Source: Clostridiaceae bacterium
GTDB lineage: Bacteria > Bacillota > Clostridia > Acetivibrionales > DUMB01
DNA: 52,746 nt
Direction: 5' to 3'
Assembly: GCA_012840085.1 (NCBI GenBank)
Contig: DUMB01000061.1
Location: 1 to 52,746, forward strand
A program made the position numbers and the translations under genes. Positions 32,058 to 40,207 of the stretch are shown piece after piece; the first letter of the stretch is position 1; each line of letters starts with the position of its first letter. Under the pieces are notes generated by a model. That model made no database searches, was not told the origin of the DNA, and worked only from the letters and a program-made list of their open reading frames with translations.

Positions 32058-33267
32058 GGAGGAAAAAACTATATTAAGAACGGGTAATAACAGATTTTTA
32101 AAGGAATACAATCAGGCAGGCGTATTGGATTTAATACGCCTGCATGGTACTATATCAAGAGCAGAGATATCGAATTTGACAGGCCTCTCGCCGACTGCTG
32201 CCGGCAAGATAGTATCTGCCCTTCTAAAAATAGGATATATACATGAAATAGGTGAAGGGAAGTCCAGCGGCGGCAGAAGACCTATTCTTCTGGAATTGAA
32301 GCCAAACTCATTCTTTTCAGTTGGGGTTGACCTGGATATAGAAGGAATTAGATTTGTTCTTATTGATATAACAGGTTCTATTATCTGTCATTCATTTAAT
32401 AGAATTAATAAAAACCTATCTTTTTCTGATGTTATCAAAAAAGTAAAGGATATTACTGAAAAAGCAGCACAGGATTTAAAAATAGACAGTGAAAGAATAG
32501 TCGGGATTGGTATTTCCATTCCCGGTATAATTGATACTGAAAACAAGAAAATTATCACTGCCCCAAATATGCAGTGGAAAGATATCGATTTGGAAACATA
32601 TTTCAATGAGAATTTTAATGTCCCCGTATATGTGGAAAATGAAGCAATGGCTTCGGCAATTTGTGAAAACTGGATTGGATGCTGCCGTGACTTAAGCGAC
32701 TTTGTCTGTATAAATATAGGTACTGGAATTGGTTCCGGAATCTATACGGGTGGCAAGCTATACAGAGGTGTTGGCGGTAGTGCCGGTGAAGTGGGCCATA
32801 TAGTGGTAAATGAGAAGGGACCGAAATGCGGGTGCGGCAATTATGGATGTCTTGAGACTATGGCTTCGATTGCAAGCATTGTAGAAAGGGTTAAGAATCT
32901 TCCAACATACGACAGTATTAGTAAAAAGTATATACAAGGCAACGATAAGGATATGGATTTTGATACCGTATTAAAGGCTGCAAGAGACGGAGAAGAAGCG
33001 GTGAAAAATATACTTATGGAATCGGCTAAATACATTGGAATAGCCGTTTCATATATTGTAAATGTTTTAAATCCTTCAAAAATCGTTCTTGGCAAGGAAT
33101 TTGTCAAATACGCTGACATTGTAATTGACTATATAAAAGAAATTGTAAAATGTAAAGCATTGAAGCATCCTGAATCTTTTCTGGAAATATCGGTTTCAGA
33201 TATAGGTGAGAATTCATCTGCTTTGGGTGCAGCATTTATTCCGTTGAAGATTTTATTTGGTAGATAG
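32050..33267 (+). CDS. ROK-family transcriptional regulator (XylR-like)
   Basis: The 405-residue protein has an N-terminal winged helix (LIRLHGTISRAEISNLTGLS, about residues 28-60) and a ROK sugar-kinase-like domain: VGVDLDIEGIRFVLID, NIGTGIGSGIYTGGKLY near residue 224, GEVGHIVVNEKGPKCGCGNYGCLE with the zinc-binding Cys cluster near 255-270. ROK regulators of this length usually repress xylose or other sugar genes and respond to the sugar. Start: ATG 32050 overlaps the xylB stop and has no site of its own, while a strong aaggagg at 32056-32062 is 8 bases before an in-frame ATA (32071). Translation may therefore be coupled, or begin at the rare ATA. Its last codons hold the -35 of the next gene's promoter. 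Confidence 0.85.
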   Translation: MRKEEKTILRTGNNRFLKEYNQAGVLDLIRLHGTISRAEISNLTGLSPTAAGKIVSALLKIGYIHEIGEGKSSGGRRPILLELKPNSFFSVGVDLDIEGIRFVLIDITGSIICHSFNRINKNLSFSDVIKKVKDITEKAAQDLKIDSERIVGIGISIPGIIDTENKKIITAPNMQWKDIDLETYFNENFNVPVYVENEAMASAICENWIGCCRDLSDFVCINIGTGIGSGIYTGGKLYRGVGGSAGEVGHIVVNEKGPKCGCGNYGCLETMASIASIVERVKNLPTYDSISKKYIQGNDKDMDFDTVLKAARDGEEAVKNILMESAKYIGIAVSYIVNVLNPSKIVLGKEFVKYADIVIDYIKEIVKCKALKHPESFLEISVSDIGENSSALGAAFIPLKILFGR

Positions 33268-33273
33268 TATAAT
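33244..33273 (+). promoter_or_regulatory. Promoter of stalk-domain gene 1, embedded in the ROK gene end
   Basis: TTGAAG (33244-33249), an 18-base spacer and TATAAT (33268-33273). The -35 lies in the codons for the C-terminal Pro-Leu-Lys of the ROK protein, and the stop codon is in the spacer. The same arrangement is kept before copies 2 and 3. Confidence 0.7.
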
Positions 33274-33347
33274 AATTACCATTACGAAATACAAATAAAT
33301 GTGGTAATATTTTACTATATCTATTATTAGTGAAAGGAGTAAATTTT

Positions 33348-34541
33348 ATGAAAAAACTAGCTTTATCTTTTATAGTATGCGTTTTTGTTGTCTTTTTTGC
33401 AGTTTCCTTTGCATGTGCAGGGGATAACATTGTTGAAGTGCCGAATTTAAAGATTATTATTGACGGAAAGCTTTCCGAACTAAAGGATGTACCTATCAGC
33501 GTGAATCAGAGGACACTGCTTCCATTAAGGGAATTAGCCGAGAAGCTTGGAATTCCTAATGATGATGAGCATATTATATGGAACAACAAAGAAAAGAGCG
33601 TAACCATTACAAAGGATTCGTTAAAAATATATCTTAAACAGGGAAGCAAAACAGTATATGTGAATGGTGATCCGATTGAACTGGATGTAGCTCCGGTGGG
33701 GTATATCAATAGCAGGACATACATTCCTTTCAGATTTATGGCAGAAACCTTAGGCAAGAAGGTTATTTGGGACGGCAAGACACAATCTATTTTTATCTGC
33801 GATGCTGAGGAATTTGATAAAGTCAAGGAATTTATGGATAAGTCCAATGAAGCCATGAAAGCTGTCAAAAATTATTCAGCAGGTATGAATATCAAAATGG
33901 ATATAGTGCAGGATTCCACGAGAGTTCCTATGGACATAAATGTTAATTTGGAAAGTGATTCAGCAGCAGAGAAGATGTATATGATAATGAATACTGAGAT
34001 TATGGGACAAGAAATGATTATTGAGTATTATTATGATAATGAGTTTGTGTATATGTCCAATCCACTTACAAATGAGTGGGTAAAGCAGAAAATCTCTGAA
34101 GAATATGCTAATGGAATGTTTAAGCAGAATGGTATGTATGATTTTTTGAATAATAGTTTTAATGATATTTTTTACTCCGGATTACGTGTTGCAGAAACAG
34201 ATGGAGAAAGCCTCATAGTTTTAGAGGGAAATGTTTATCTTGACAGCCTGTTTGAAATGATAAGCAAAAATATATTGGGCACATCTCAGAGTGATCTCCA
34301 GGTAACCGACTGCTACATTAAGATGTCCTTTGACCAAAATACATATTACATTAATGATTTGAGTATGCAAATGAATTGCAATATTTTATCGGAATCCGGA
34401 GAAGGAAAAATGAGTATGGACTTGACGGCTAAATATGATTATAACAGGGATATAGTAGTTGAAATACCTGAGGAAGTTATAAATAATGCTGTTGAGATGA
34501 ATCTCACCGAAGACAGTGTTGTAGAAGGCGATGCTAAATAG
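33348..34541 (+). CDS. Exported stalk-domain (copper amine oxidase N-terminal-like) protein, copy 1
   Basis: The 397-residue protein has a signal peptide (residues 1-23, MKKLALSFIVC ... ACAG). The stalk domain spans about 27-145 (LKIIIDGKL, then INQRTLLPLRELAEKL-like text and SRTYIPFRFMAETLGKKVIWDG); this copper amine oxidase N-terminal-like fold is common in clostridial surface proteins. The rest (about 155-390) has repeated beta strands (MIMNTEIMGQEMIIEYYYD, YVYMSNP, NEWVKQKI) that resemble the DUF6612 / LppX-LolA-like lipoprotein fold, by pattern only. It is one of three tandem paralogues; a lipobox is not evident. ATG 33348 follows gaaaggag. A short acidic tail of the paralogues continues after the stop in another frame. 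Confidence 0.8.
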   Translation: MKKLALSFIVCVFVVFFAVSFACAGDNIVEVPNLKIIIDGKLSELKDVPISVNQRTLLPLRELAEKLGIPNDDEHIIWNNKEKSVTITKDSLKIYLKQGSKTVYVNGDPIELDVAPVGYINSRTYIPFRFMAETLGKKVIWDGKTQSIFICDAEEFDKVKEFMDKSNEAMKAVKNYSAGMNIKMDIVQDSTRVPMDINVNLESDSAAEKMYMIMNTEIMGQEMIIEYYYDNEFVYMSNPLTNEWVKQKISEEYANGMFKQNGMYDFLNNSFNDIFYSGLRVAETDGESLIVLEGNVYLDSLFEMISKNILGTSQSDLQVTDCYIKMSFDQNTYYINDLSMQMNCNILSESGEGKMSMDLTAKYDYNRDIVVEIPEEVINNAVEMNLTEDSVVEGDAK

Positions 34542-34680
34542 AACAGGTGAGATAGATTTCGATGAAGAGGATATTATTGCTGAAGACACTACTGATGCTT
34601 AAGGTGTTGTTGTAATTGAAAAAAGAAATATAGTATGAGTAAGATATAAAATCCTAAGTTTTTCGGAAAAATCAAAAAAT

Positions 34681-34720
34681 AGCCCATAACCTTACTAAAA
34701 TAGCAGGTTACGGGCTTTTT
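34681..34720 (+). terminator. Intrinsic terminator of stalk-domain gene 1
   Basis: The stem agcccataacct / aggttacgggct is followed by ttttt. A closely similar terminator follows copy 2 (36142-36184), so it belongs to the duplicated unit. Confidence 0.85.
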
Positions 34721-34737
34721 GCATTTAGGCGAAAACT

Positions 34738-34818
34738 ATTTCAGACATGGGTGAAAACTTTTTTGCTCAGGGGAAAGCATTTATACCATTGAAAATATCA
34801 TACGGCAGGTAGTATAAT
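34738..34818 (+). pseudogene. Fossil of the ROK gene 3' end, with promoter, before copy 2
   Basis: Codons 34738-34812 read ISDMGENFFAQGKAFIPLKI and then SYGR stop, against the true ROK end VSDIGENSSALGAAFIPLKI and LFGR stop. It has no start and cannot be expressed as a ROK protein. It carries TTGAAA (34789-34794), an 18-base spacer and TATAAT (34813-34818), matching the promoter before copy 1. Confidence 0.85.
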
Positions 34819-34893
34819 ATTTTTAGTTGCCAAATACAAATAAATGTGGTAAAACTTATCCATATTTATAATTTTTGAAAGGGGTTCTAATTT

Positions 34894-36102
34894 ATGAAAA
34901 AACTAGCTCTATCGTTTATTTTATGTGTTCTTGTTGTCTTTTTCGCAGCGTCTATTGCATGTGCAGAAGATAACATTGTTGAAGTGCCAAATTTAAAGAT
35001 TATTATTGACGGCAAGCTCACTGAACTAAGGGATGTACCCATAAGTGTAAACCAGCGGACACTTCTTCCTTTAAGGGAGCTGGCCGAGAAACTTGGAGTT
35101 CCGAACGATGATGATCATATTATTTGGAATAACAAAGAGAAGAGTGTGACCATTATCAAGGATTCAATTAAGATTTATCTTATACAGGGAAGTAAAACAG
35201 TGTATGTAAATGATACTCCTGTTGAACTTGATGTGGCTCCGATAGGTTATACAAATAGCAGGACATATCTTCCCTTCAGATTTTTAGCAGAAACCCTTGG
35301 CAAGAAGGTTATATGGGATGGCAATACTGAGTCCATTTTTGTATGTGATGCCGAGAATTTTGACAGGGTTAAGGAAATTATGCAAAAATCTGATGAAGCT
35401 ATGGAATCTGTTAAAAAATTCTCACTCAGTTCTGATGTTAAAGCAAACATTGTTCAAAGCTATCTGAAAATTCCAATGGATATGGATATTACTTCTGGAA
35501 TTGATCTTGATGCGAAAAAAATCCATATGATTATGAATATTGATACTATGGGACAGAAACAGACCAGCGAAATCTATTATGATGAAAATTACTCATATGT
35601 ATCAATTCCTGGTACAGGTACATGGGTTAGGCAGGATTTAAAGGAAGCAGGATTGGAGGGGGTATTTGACAATAGTAAAATTTTAGGTATAGATAGTGAA
35701 AGTTATAATGACATGTTCTATTCCGGACTAAGAATTGTAGAAACTGATGAGGATAGTGACATAATTTTAGAGGGAGATGTTTACTTCAACAACTTGCTCG
35801 ATATGGTAAGCCAATACATGGTTGGTATGCAACAGAGCGCGATGAAAGTATCTGATTGTCACCTAAAATTATACATTGACAGGGATACATATTATATTAC
35901 TGGAATAGCTGCACAAATGAAGTGCACTGTTTCGACAGCAGTTGGAGATACTATAGTTGATATGGATGTGGATATAGATATGACGGGTAAATATAATTAC
36001 AGTGCAGATCTGGTAGTTGAAATACCTGAGGAAGTTGTAAAAAATGCCGTAGATATGACAGAATTTACTGGAGAAGTTATTCCTGAAGGTGCTGATGAAT
36101 AA
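34894..36102 (+). CDS. Exported stalk-domain protein, copy 2
   Basis: This 402-residue paralogue of the gene at 33348-34541 has the same signal peptide type (MKKLALSFILCVLVVFFAA), the same stalk domain (KIIIDGKLTELRDVPISVNQ, SRTYLPFRFLAETLGKK) and a similar C-terminal region (MIMNIDTMGQKQTSEIYYD, TWVRQDLKEAG). The stalk region is nearly identical to copy 1 while the C-terminal half is more diverged, so selection or exchange differs between the two parts. ATG 34894 follows gaaaggggtt. It has its own promoter (34789-34818) and terminator (36142-36184). The C-terminus ends EGADE; a relic of a further acidic tail follows. Confidence 0.8.
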   Translation: MKKLALSFILCVLVVFFAASIACAEDNIVEVPNLKIIIDGKLTELRDVPISVNQRTLLPLRELAEKLGVPNDDDHIIWNNKEKSVTIIKDSIKIYLIQGSKTVYVNDTPVELDVAPIGYTNSRTYLPFRFLAETLGKKVIWDGNTESIFVCDAENFDRVKEIMQKSDEAMESVKKFSLSSDVKANIVQSYLKIPMDMDITSGIDLDAKKIHMIMNIDTMGQKQTSEIYYDENYSYVSIPGTGTWVRQDLKEAGLEGVFDNSKILGIDSESYNDMFYSGLRIVETDEDSDIILEGDVYFNNLLDMVSQYMVGMQQSAMKVSDCHLKLYIDRDTYYITGIAAQMKCTVSTAVGDTIVDMDVDIDMTGKYNYSADLVVEIPEEVVKNAVDMTEFTGEVIPEGADE

Positions 36103-36141
36103 AACAGGTTAGATAAATTTCGATGAAGAAGATATTATTAA

Positions 36142-36184
36142 AGAGCCCATGGCCTGACTGAAATATCAGGTTACGGGCTTTTTT
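36142..36184 (+). terminator. Intrinsic terminator of stalk-domain gene 2
   Basis: The arms agcccatggcctga and tcaggttacgggct are followed by tttttt. It is related in sequence to the terminator of copy 1. Confidence 0.8.
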
Positions 36185-36196
36185 CAGGTAAACGCG

Positions 36197-36277
36197 GTTT
36201 CATACAAAGGAGATAATTCTTCTGCTACTGGAGCTGCAATTATACCCTTGAAGATTTTGTCCGGCAGATAGTATAAT
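36197..36277 (+). pseudogene. Fossil of the ROK gene 3' end, with promoter, before copy 3
   Basis: Codons 36197-36271 read VSYKGDNSSATGAAIIPLKI then LSGR stop, closely matching the true ROK C-terminus. The embedded promoter is TTGAAG (36248-36253), an 18-base spacer, TATAAT (36272-36277). It confirms that the duplication unit began inside the ROK gene. Confidence 0.85.
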
Positions 36278-36346
36278 AATTACTGTAATTATGTACAAAT
36301 ATATGTAATAAATAGCATACTTTTTTGCGGGAAAGGAGTTATTTTT

Positions 36347-37531
36347 ATGAAAAAAATGATTTTTTCATTTGTTGTTTGTATTTTTGTTTTTTCTTTATCG
36401 GCCTTTTTTGCATATGCAGAGGATGAAATTGTTGAAGTGCCGGATTTAAAGATTATCATTGACGGAAAATTAACCGAACAAAGAGATGTACCCATAAGCA
36501 AAAACCAGAGGACACTGCTGCCGCTGAGGGAATTAGCCGAGAAGCTCGGGGTTCCGAATGATGATGAGCATATTATATGGAACAACAAAGAAAAGAGTGT
36601 AACCATCATCAAGGATTCAACTAAAATATATCTTAAACAAGGAGATAAAACAGCGTACATAAATGACACCCCTGTTGAGCTTGATGTGGCTCCGGTGGGT
36701 TATATCAACAGCAGGACGTACATACCTTTCAGATTTTTGGCAGAAGCTTTAGGTAAGAAGGTTGTATGGGATGGCAATACTAAATCTATTTTTGTCTGTG
36801 ATACCAGAAATTATGAAAAAGTTAAGGAAATAGTGCAGAAATCAGATGAAGTCATGAGATCCTTCAATAAAACTTCAGTAGACGCAAATATGAATATAGA
36901 TATGTCCAATAAGTTCATGTGGCTTCAAACGAATATGAGTATGAGTTTTGAAAATGACAGTGCGGCAAAGAAGAAACATATTGTAGAGAAAACCGAATTT
37001 ATGGGACAAGAAATGATTAACGAATCCTATTTTGATGAAAAATATGTATATTCATTTGTTCCGGACATGAATGTATGGGTTAAGCAGGATATTGAAGAAG
37101 TAAGTACTCAGGGGGTATTTGAAAGCAGTGGTATTTTAAGTGCTGGCAATGAAATTTATAATGATATATTATTCACCAGCATGAAAGTTGTGGAAGTTGA
37201 AGAAGCAAGTGGTTTTATTGTTTTAGAGGGAAATACTTATCCTGGTTACTTTATTGATGGCTTAGTAAAAAATTTACAAGATATACTGCAGGACGAATTC
37301 CAACTAAACCATTTCTACTGTAGGATGTACATTGACGAAAACACCTTTTGCCTTGATTATATGGAAATAGAAGTAGAGTATAGTATTCCAATGATATTCG
37401 GAGATATTGAATTATTGACAAATGTAGACATACATATAACTGTTGAATTTGATTACGGTGATGACATAATAGTTGAAATACCTGAAGAAATTATTGAAAA
37501 TGCAATTGAGATAAATTCCACTGAAGAGTAG
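36347..37531 (+). CDS. Exported stalk-domain protein, copy 3
   Basis: This 394-residue paralogue has a signal peptide (MKKMIFSFVVCIFVFSLSA), the stalk domain (LKIIIDGKLTEQRDVPISKN, SRTYIPFRFLAEALGKK), and the most diverged C-terminal region of the three (MSFENDSAAKKKHIVEKTEF, NVWVKQDIEEVS). It ends in TAG at 37529-37531; in the same frame, codons after the TAG continue IFTEEDIVEVVTA before the next stop, matching the acidic tail seen in other frames after copies 1 and 2. So this copy may be shortened by a nonsense change. ATG 36347 follows gaaaggag. Confidence 0.8.
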   Translation: MKKMIFSFVVCIFVFSLSAFFAYAEDEIVEVPDLKIIIDGKLTEQRDVPISKNQRTLLPLRELAEKLGVPNDDEHIIWNNKEKSVTIIKDSTKIYLKQGDKTAYINDTPVELDVAPVGYINSRTYIPFRFLAEALGKKVVWDGNTKSIFVCDTRNYEKVKEIVQKSDEVMRSFNKTSVDANMNIDMSNKFMWLQTNMSMSFENDSAAKKKHIVEKTEFMGQEMINESYFDEKYVYSFVPDMNVWVKQDIEEVSTQGVFESSGILSAGNEIYNDILFTSMKVVEVEEASGFIVLEGNTYPGYFIDGLVKNLQDILQDEFQLNHFYCRMYIDENTFCLDYMEIEVEYSIPMIFGDIELLTNVDIHITVEFDYGDDIIVEIPEEIIENAIEINSTEE

Positions 37532-37571
37532 ATTTTCACTGAAGAAGATATCGTTGAAGTTGTTACCGCAT

Positions 37572-37598
37572 GAAGTCGGGTAAATCATACCCGACTTC
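37572..37598 (+). terminator. Hairpin after stalk-domain gene 3
   Basis: A perfect 11-bp stem gaagtcgggta / tacccgacttc with a 5-nt loop. The following T-run is poor (ggctatttta). It could serve both the + strand gene and the - strand AraC remnant. Confidence 0.6.
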
Positions 37599-37601
37599 CG
37601 G

Positions 37602-37775
37602 CTATTTTATGGTCTGATAAAATTCATTCCTGTAAACGGTAGGTGTTTTTTCCACAAACTTTTTAAATACCTGCGTAAAATATCTGTAGTTTTTGAAGCC
37701 AACTTTTTCTGCGATTTCATAGGTTATAAGTGAAGTTGTTCTAACAATTCTTTGGCTTTCTCAATTCTGCTGAAT
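37602..37775 (-). pseudogene. C-terminal remnant of an AraC-family regulator
   Basis: On the - strand the frame ending at 37602 reads ITYEIAEKVGFKNYRYFTQV then FKKFVEKTPTVYRNEF, the second helix-turn-helix of AraC/XylS regulators (as in YesN-type response regulators). Upstream, after a frameshift near 37737, RIEKAKELLEQL continues the domain. The N-terminal half of the gene is absent. It marks a lost sugar-responsive regulator beside the xyl genes. Confidence 0.75.
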
Positions 37776-37787
37776 AAATTGCAAAGA

Positions 37788-37865
37788 AAAAAGGATATTA
37801 AGTCAGTGTACTGGGCACAATTTGATGACCCTGATGTTTTCGGCAGGGGTGTGTCTTTTCTGTGA
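37788..37865 (+). pseudogene. Orphan C-terminal fragment of an unidentified enzyme
   Basis: The frame 37788-37865 reads KDIKSVYWAQFDDPDVFGRG then VSFL stop, with no start codon or ribosome site. The word order looks like a carbohydrate-active enzyme's end, but I could not name the family. It lies back-to-back with the AraC remnant in gene debris between the stalk genes and the hydrogenase cluster. Confidence 0.35.
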
Positions 37866-37994
37866 TCCTGCAATTTAACGATAGCCTGTTACTTAACAAG
37901 AGACTATTACTTATTGACAAGTATGGCAATAAGCTTACGGCTCTTATTTGCCAATCTGAACATGTTCTCAAAGGATGAGTTTTTCAATTTTTAT

Positions 37995-38023
37995 TTGTTA
38001 ATATGTTAACGAAATGTTATAAT
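37995..38023 (+). promoter_or_regulatory. Probable promoter of the sensor-type operon
   Basis: TTGTTA (37995-38000), a 17-base spacer, TATAAT (38018-38023), 55 bases ahead of the first DRTGG gene. An inverted word gttaatatgttaac overlaps the spacer (37997-38010) and could be a regulator site. Confidence 0.6.
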
Positions 38024-38077
38024 GTTAGTGTGTAAATTTGATTTATTTGAGTTAGTTAAGGGGAAGGTTGATAAAAT

Positions 38078-38431
38078 ATGAAAATCAGGGACATTGCGCG
38101 TATTTTAGATGCAGAAATAGTTGTTGATGCAGGCAATCTGGATTTAGACGTAAATTGTGCATGCGGATCTGACTTAATGAGCGATGTAATGGCATATGTA
38201 AAAGAAAATGTCGTGCTTTTGACAGGTCTCGTCAACCCCCAGGTTGTGCGCACTGCTGAAATGATGGATATCAAGGTTGTTGTGTTTGTTAGAGGTAAAA
38301 ATTTAAACCAGACAATAACCGATTTGGCAAAGGATAAAGGAATTACTATTTTGACTACAAAACACCCTATGTTTATAGCATGTGGCAAGCTTTACAGTGC
38401 GGGGCTTACGGGGCGGGGTGTCTGGGATTGA
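38078..38431 (+). CDS. DRTGG-domain protein 1
   Basis: The 117-residue soluble protein has the DRTGG-like pattern: LDAEIVVDAGNLDLDVNCACGSDLMSD-type opening split by a beta-turn, VVLLTGLVNPQVVRTAEMMD, and a final GITILTTKHPMFIACGKLY. DRTGG domains accompany CBS, AAA and serine-kinase-like proteins and are thought to bind a regulatory ligand. A paralogue is encoded at 40204-40536. It begins a tight operon: its TGA overlaps the start of the ATPase gene. In related anaerobes this gene type lies with [FeFe] hydrogenase genes. ATG 38078 follows ggggaagg. Confidence 0.75.
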   Translation: MKIRDIARILDAEIVVDAGNLDLDVNCACGSDLMSDVMAYVKENVVLLTGLVNPQVVRTAEMMDIKVVVFVRGKNLNQTITDLAKDKGITILTTKHPMFIACGKLYSAGLTGRGVWD

Positions 38432-38856
38432 GTGACAGTATTATAAATCTCAGCTATAACATACCTGCAAATGATTTTACATTTGCAGGTGAAGCGTCCA
38501 GTAATGTAAAAAAGATGCTTTCACAGTTAGGAATAAATCCAATGGTTATAAAAAGAGCCGCTATTGCCATGTATGAAGCTGAAATAAACGCTGTGATACA
38601 TGGCGGCGGTGGAATCGCTGATATACAGATTTCCCCTGAAAAAATATTTATTTGCATTAAAGATGAGGGGCCTGGTATTCCTGATGTGGAAGTTGCTATG
38701 CAGGAGGGTTATTCCACAGCTCCTGAATATATAAGAGAGATGGGATTCGGGGCCGGCATGGGTCTTCCAAACATTAAAAGATATGCGGACGAATTGCAAA
38801 TTGATACTGAGGTCGGAAAGGGAACGACTGTGAAAATAACAATTAACATCAATTGA
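38428..38856 (+). CDS. Anti-sigma-factor-like (RsbW/SpoIIAB-type) ATPase
   Basis: The product of about 142 residues is a stand-alone GHKL ATPase: AMYEAEINAVIHGGGG (N box), IKDEGPGIPDVEVAM (G1 box) and GFGAGMGLPNIKRYAD (G2 box). No dimerisation/His domain is present, so it resembles serine-kinase anti-sigma factors rather than a full histidine kinase. The start is TTG 38428, overlapping the previous stop by four bases, after ggggcgggg. With DRTGG, hydrogenase-like and PHP partners it probably forms a signalling chain; the partner is unknown. Confidence 0.85.
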   Translation: MSDSIINLSYNIPANDFTFAGEASSNVKKMLSQLGINPMVIKRAAIAMYEAEINAVIHGGGGIADIQISPEKIFICIKDEGPGIPDVEVAMQEGYSTAPEYIREMGFGAGMGLPNIKRYADELQIDTEVGKGTTVKITININ

Positions 38857-38869
38857 TGAAGGTGATTTT

Positions 38870-40207
38870 GTGGATAAGTATTTTCATTCTGTAACCCTTG
38901 ATGAGGGAAGGTGCAGAGGTTGTACAAATTGCATCAAAAGATGTCCTACAGAAGCTATAAGAGTCAGAAAAAGCAAGGCAAGGATTATCAATGAACGTTG
39001 CATCGACTGTGGAGAATGCATCAGGATATGTCCTTACCATGCTAAAAAAGCAATATCAGATCCATTTGAATCAATACTGTCATATAAATACCGAATTGCA
39101 ATTCCCGCACCTACACTGTATGGCCAGTTCAAAAGCAATTATACCAGAGCCCATATACTCTCTGGGTTGAAAGGCCTTGGATTTAATGAGGTATATGAGG
39201 TAGCGAGAGCGGCTGAGATTGTAAGTGAAGCCACTAGAAGGATTATTGAAGAAGAAAACTTTCTCAGGCCGCTTATCTCTTCTGCATGTCCTGCCGTAGT
39301 CCGGCTTATACAGGTAAGGTTTCCAAATCTGATAGGAAATATACTAAAACTTGAATCACCTATGGAAGTTGCTGCGAAAATAATAAAAAAAGAAATAATA
39401 AACAAGAATATTGCACAGCCCGATGATATCGGGGTGTTCTTTATCACACCGTGCGCAGCGAAAGTTACCAGTGTAAAAGCTCCCTATGAGAAGGCACGTT
39501 CTGCAGTGGATGGCGTAATTGCCATCAATGATATTTTTCTTAAACTTACCAATGCAATAAACAGTATAAAACCTGATAAAAGCCTTGAACAGGCAGGATT
39601 TGAAGGAATAAGGTGGGCGAGCTCAGGAGGGGAAAGTCTGGCACTTGGAAGTGACAAGCATCTTGCTGTGGACGGTATCCATAATGTCATAACGATACTG
39701 GAAGAGATTGAAAAGGACAGACTGGAGGATGTGGATTTTGTTGAGGCTCTTGCATGCGTTGGCGGCTGCCTGGGCGGGCCGCTTACTGTAGAAAATGCAT
39801 ATGTAGCCAAGACAAGACTGAAAAAGCATATAGACAATGCAAAGAAAGGCCATGTTGCAAAGCATATTCCCTTTGACAAGTATGAAGAGATTATCTGGAC
39901 ATCGGATTTAAAGCACAGGCCCATTATGAAACTGGATGAGGATATTGCTGCTGCAATGAGAAAGCTTGAAAGAATGGAAAAGATAAACATGGAACTTCCG
40001 GGGCTTGACTGCGGAGCCTGTGGAGCTCCAAGCTGCAGAGCTCTTGCAGAAGACATAGTAAGAGGAAATGCCGATGAGACTGATTGTATCTTCAAATTAA
40101 GAAGCAAAGTGCGGGATTTGGCTATGCAAATGGCGGAACTGGAAGCAAAGATGCCTCCGGTAATGGACAGAAATATGACGAATAATGAGGGTGATGACAG
40201 AAAATGA
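38870..40207 (+). CDS. [FeFe]-hydrogenase-like protein, probably sensory
   Basis: The 445-residue protein has two N-terminal [4Fe-4S] clusters (CRGCTNCIKRCP, CIDCGECIRICP), a hydrogenase large-subunit-like domain, and a C-terminal DCGACGAPSCRALAED Fe-S motif (about residues 379-394). The H-cluster loops are SSACP (137-141), TPCAAK (from 193) and ALACVGGC (from 293), so the four cubane-ligating Cys (140, 195, 296, 300) are kept. The proton-relay Cys before the ligand is Ala139, as in the sensory HydS type. A sensor of H2 or redox state is therefore more likely than a high-turnover enzyme. GTG 38870 start; its TGA overlaps the next ATG. No PAS domain is seen. Confidence 0.85.
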   Translation: MDKYFHSVTLDEGRCRGCTNCIKRCPTEAIRVRKSKARIINERCIDCGECIRICPYHAKKAISDPFESILSYKYRIAIPAPTLYGQFKSNYTRAHILSGLKGLGFNEVYEVARAAEIVSEATRRIIEEENFLRPLISSACPAVVRLIQVRFPNLIGNILKLESPMEVAAKIIKKEIINKNIAQPDDIGVFFITPCAAKVTSVKAPYEKARSAVDGVIAINDIFLKLTNAINSIKPDKSLEQAGFEGIRWASSGGESLALGSDKHLAVDGIHNVITILEEIEKDRLEDVDFVEALACVGGCLGGPLTVENAYVAKTRLKKHIDNAKKGHVAKHIPFDKYEEIIWTSDLKHRPIMKLDEDIAAAMRKLERMEKINMELPGLDCGACGAPSCRALAEDIVRGNADETDCIFKLRSKVRDLAMQMAELEAKMPPVMDRNMTNNEGDDRK

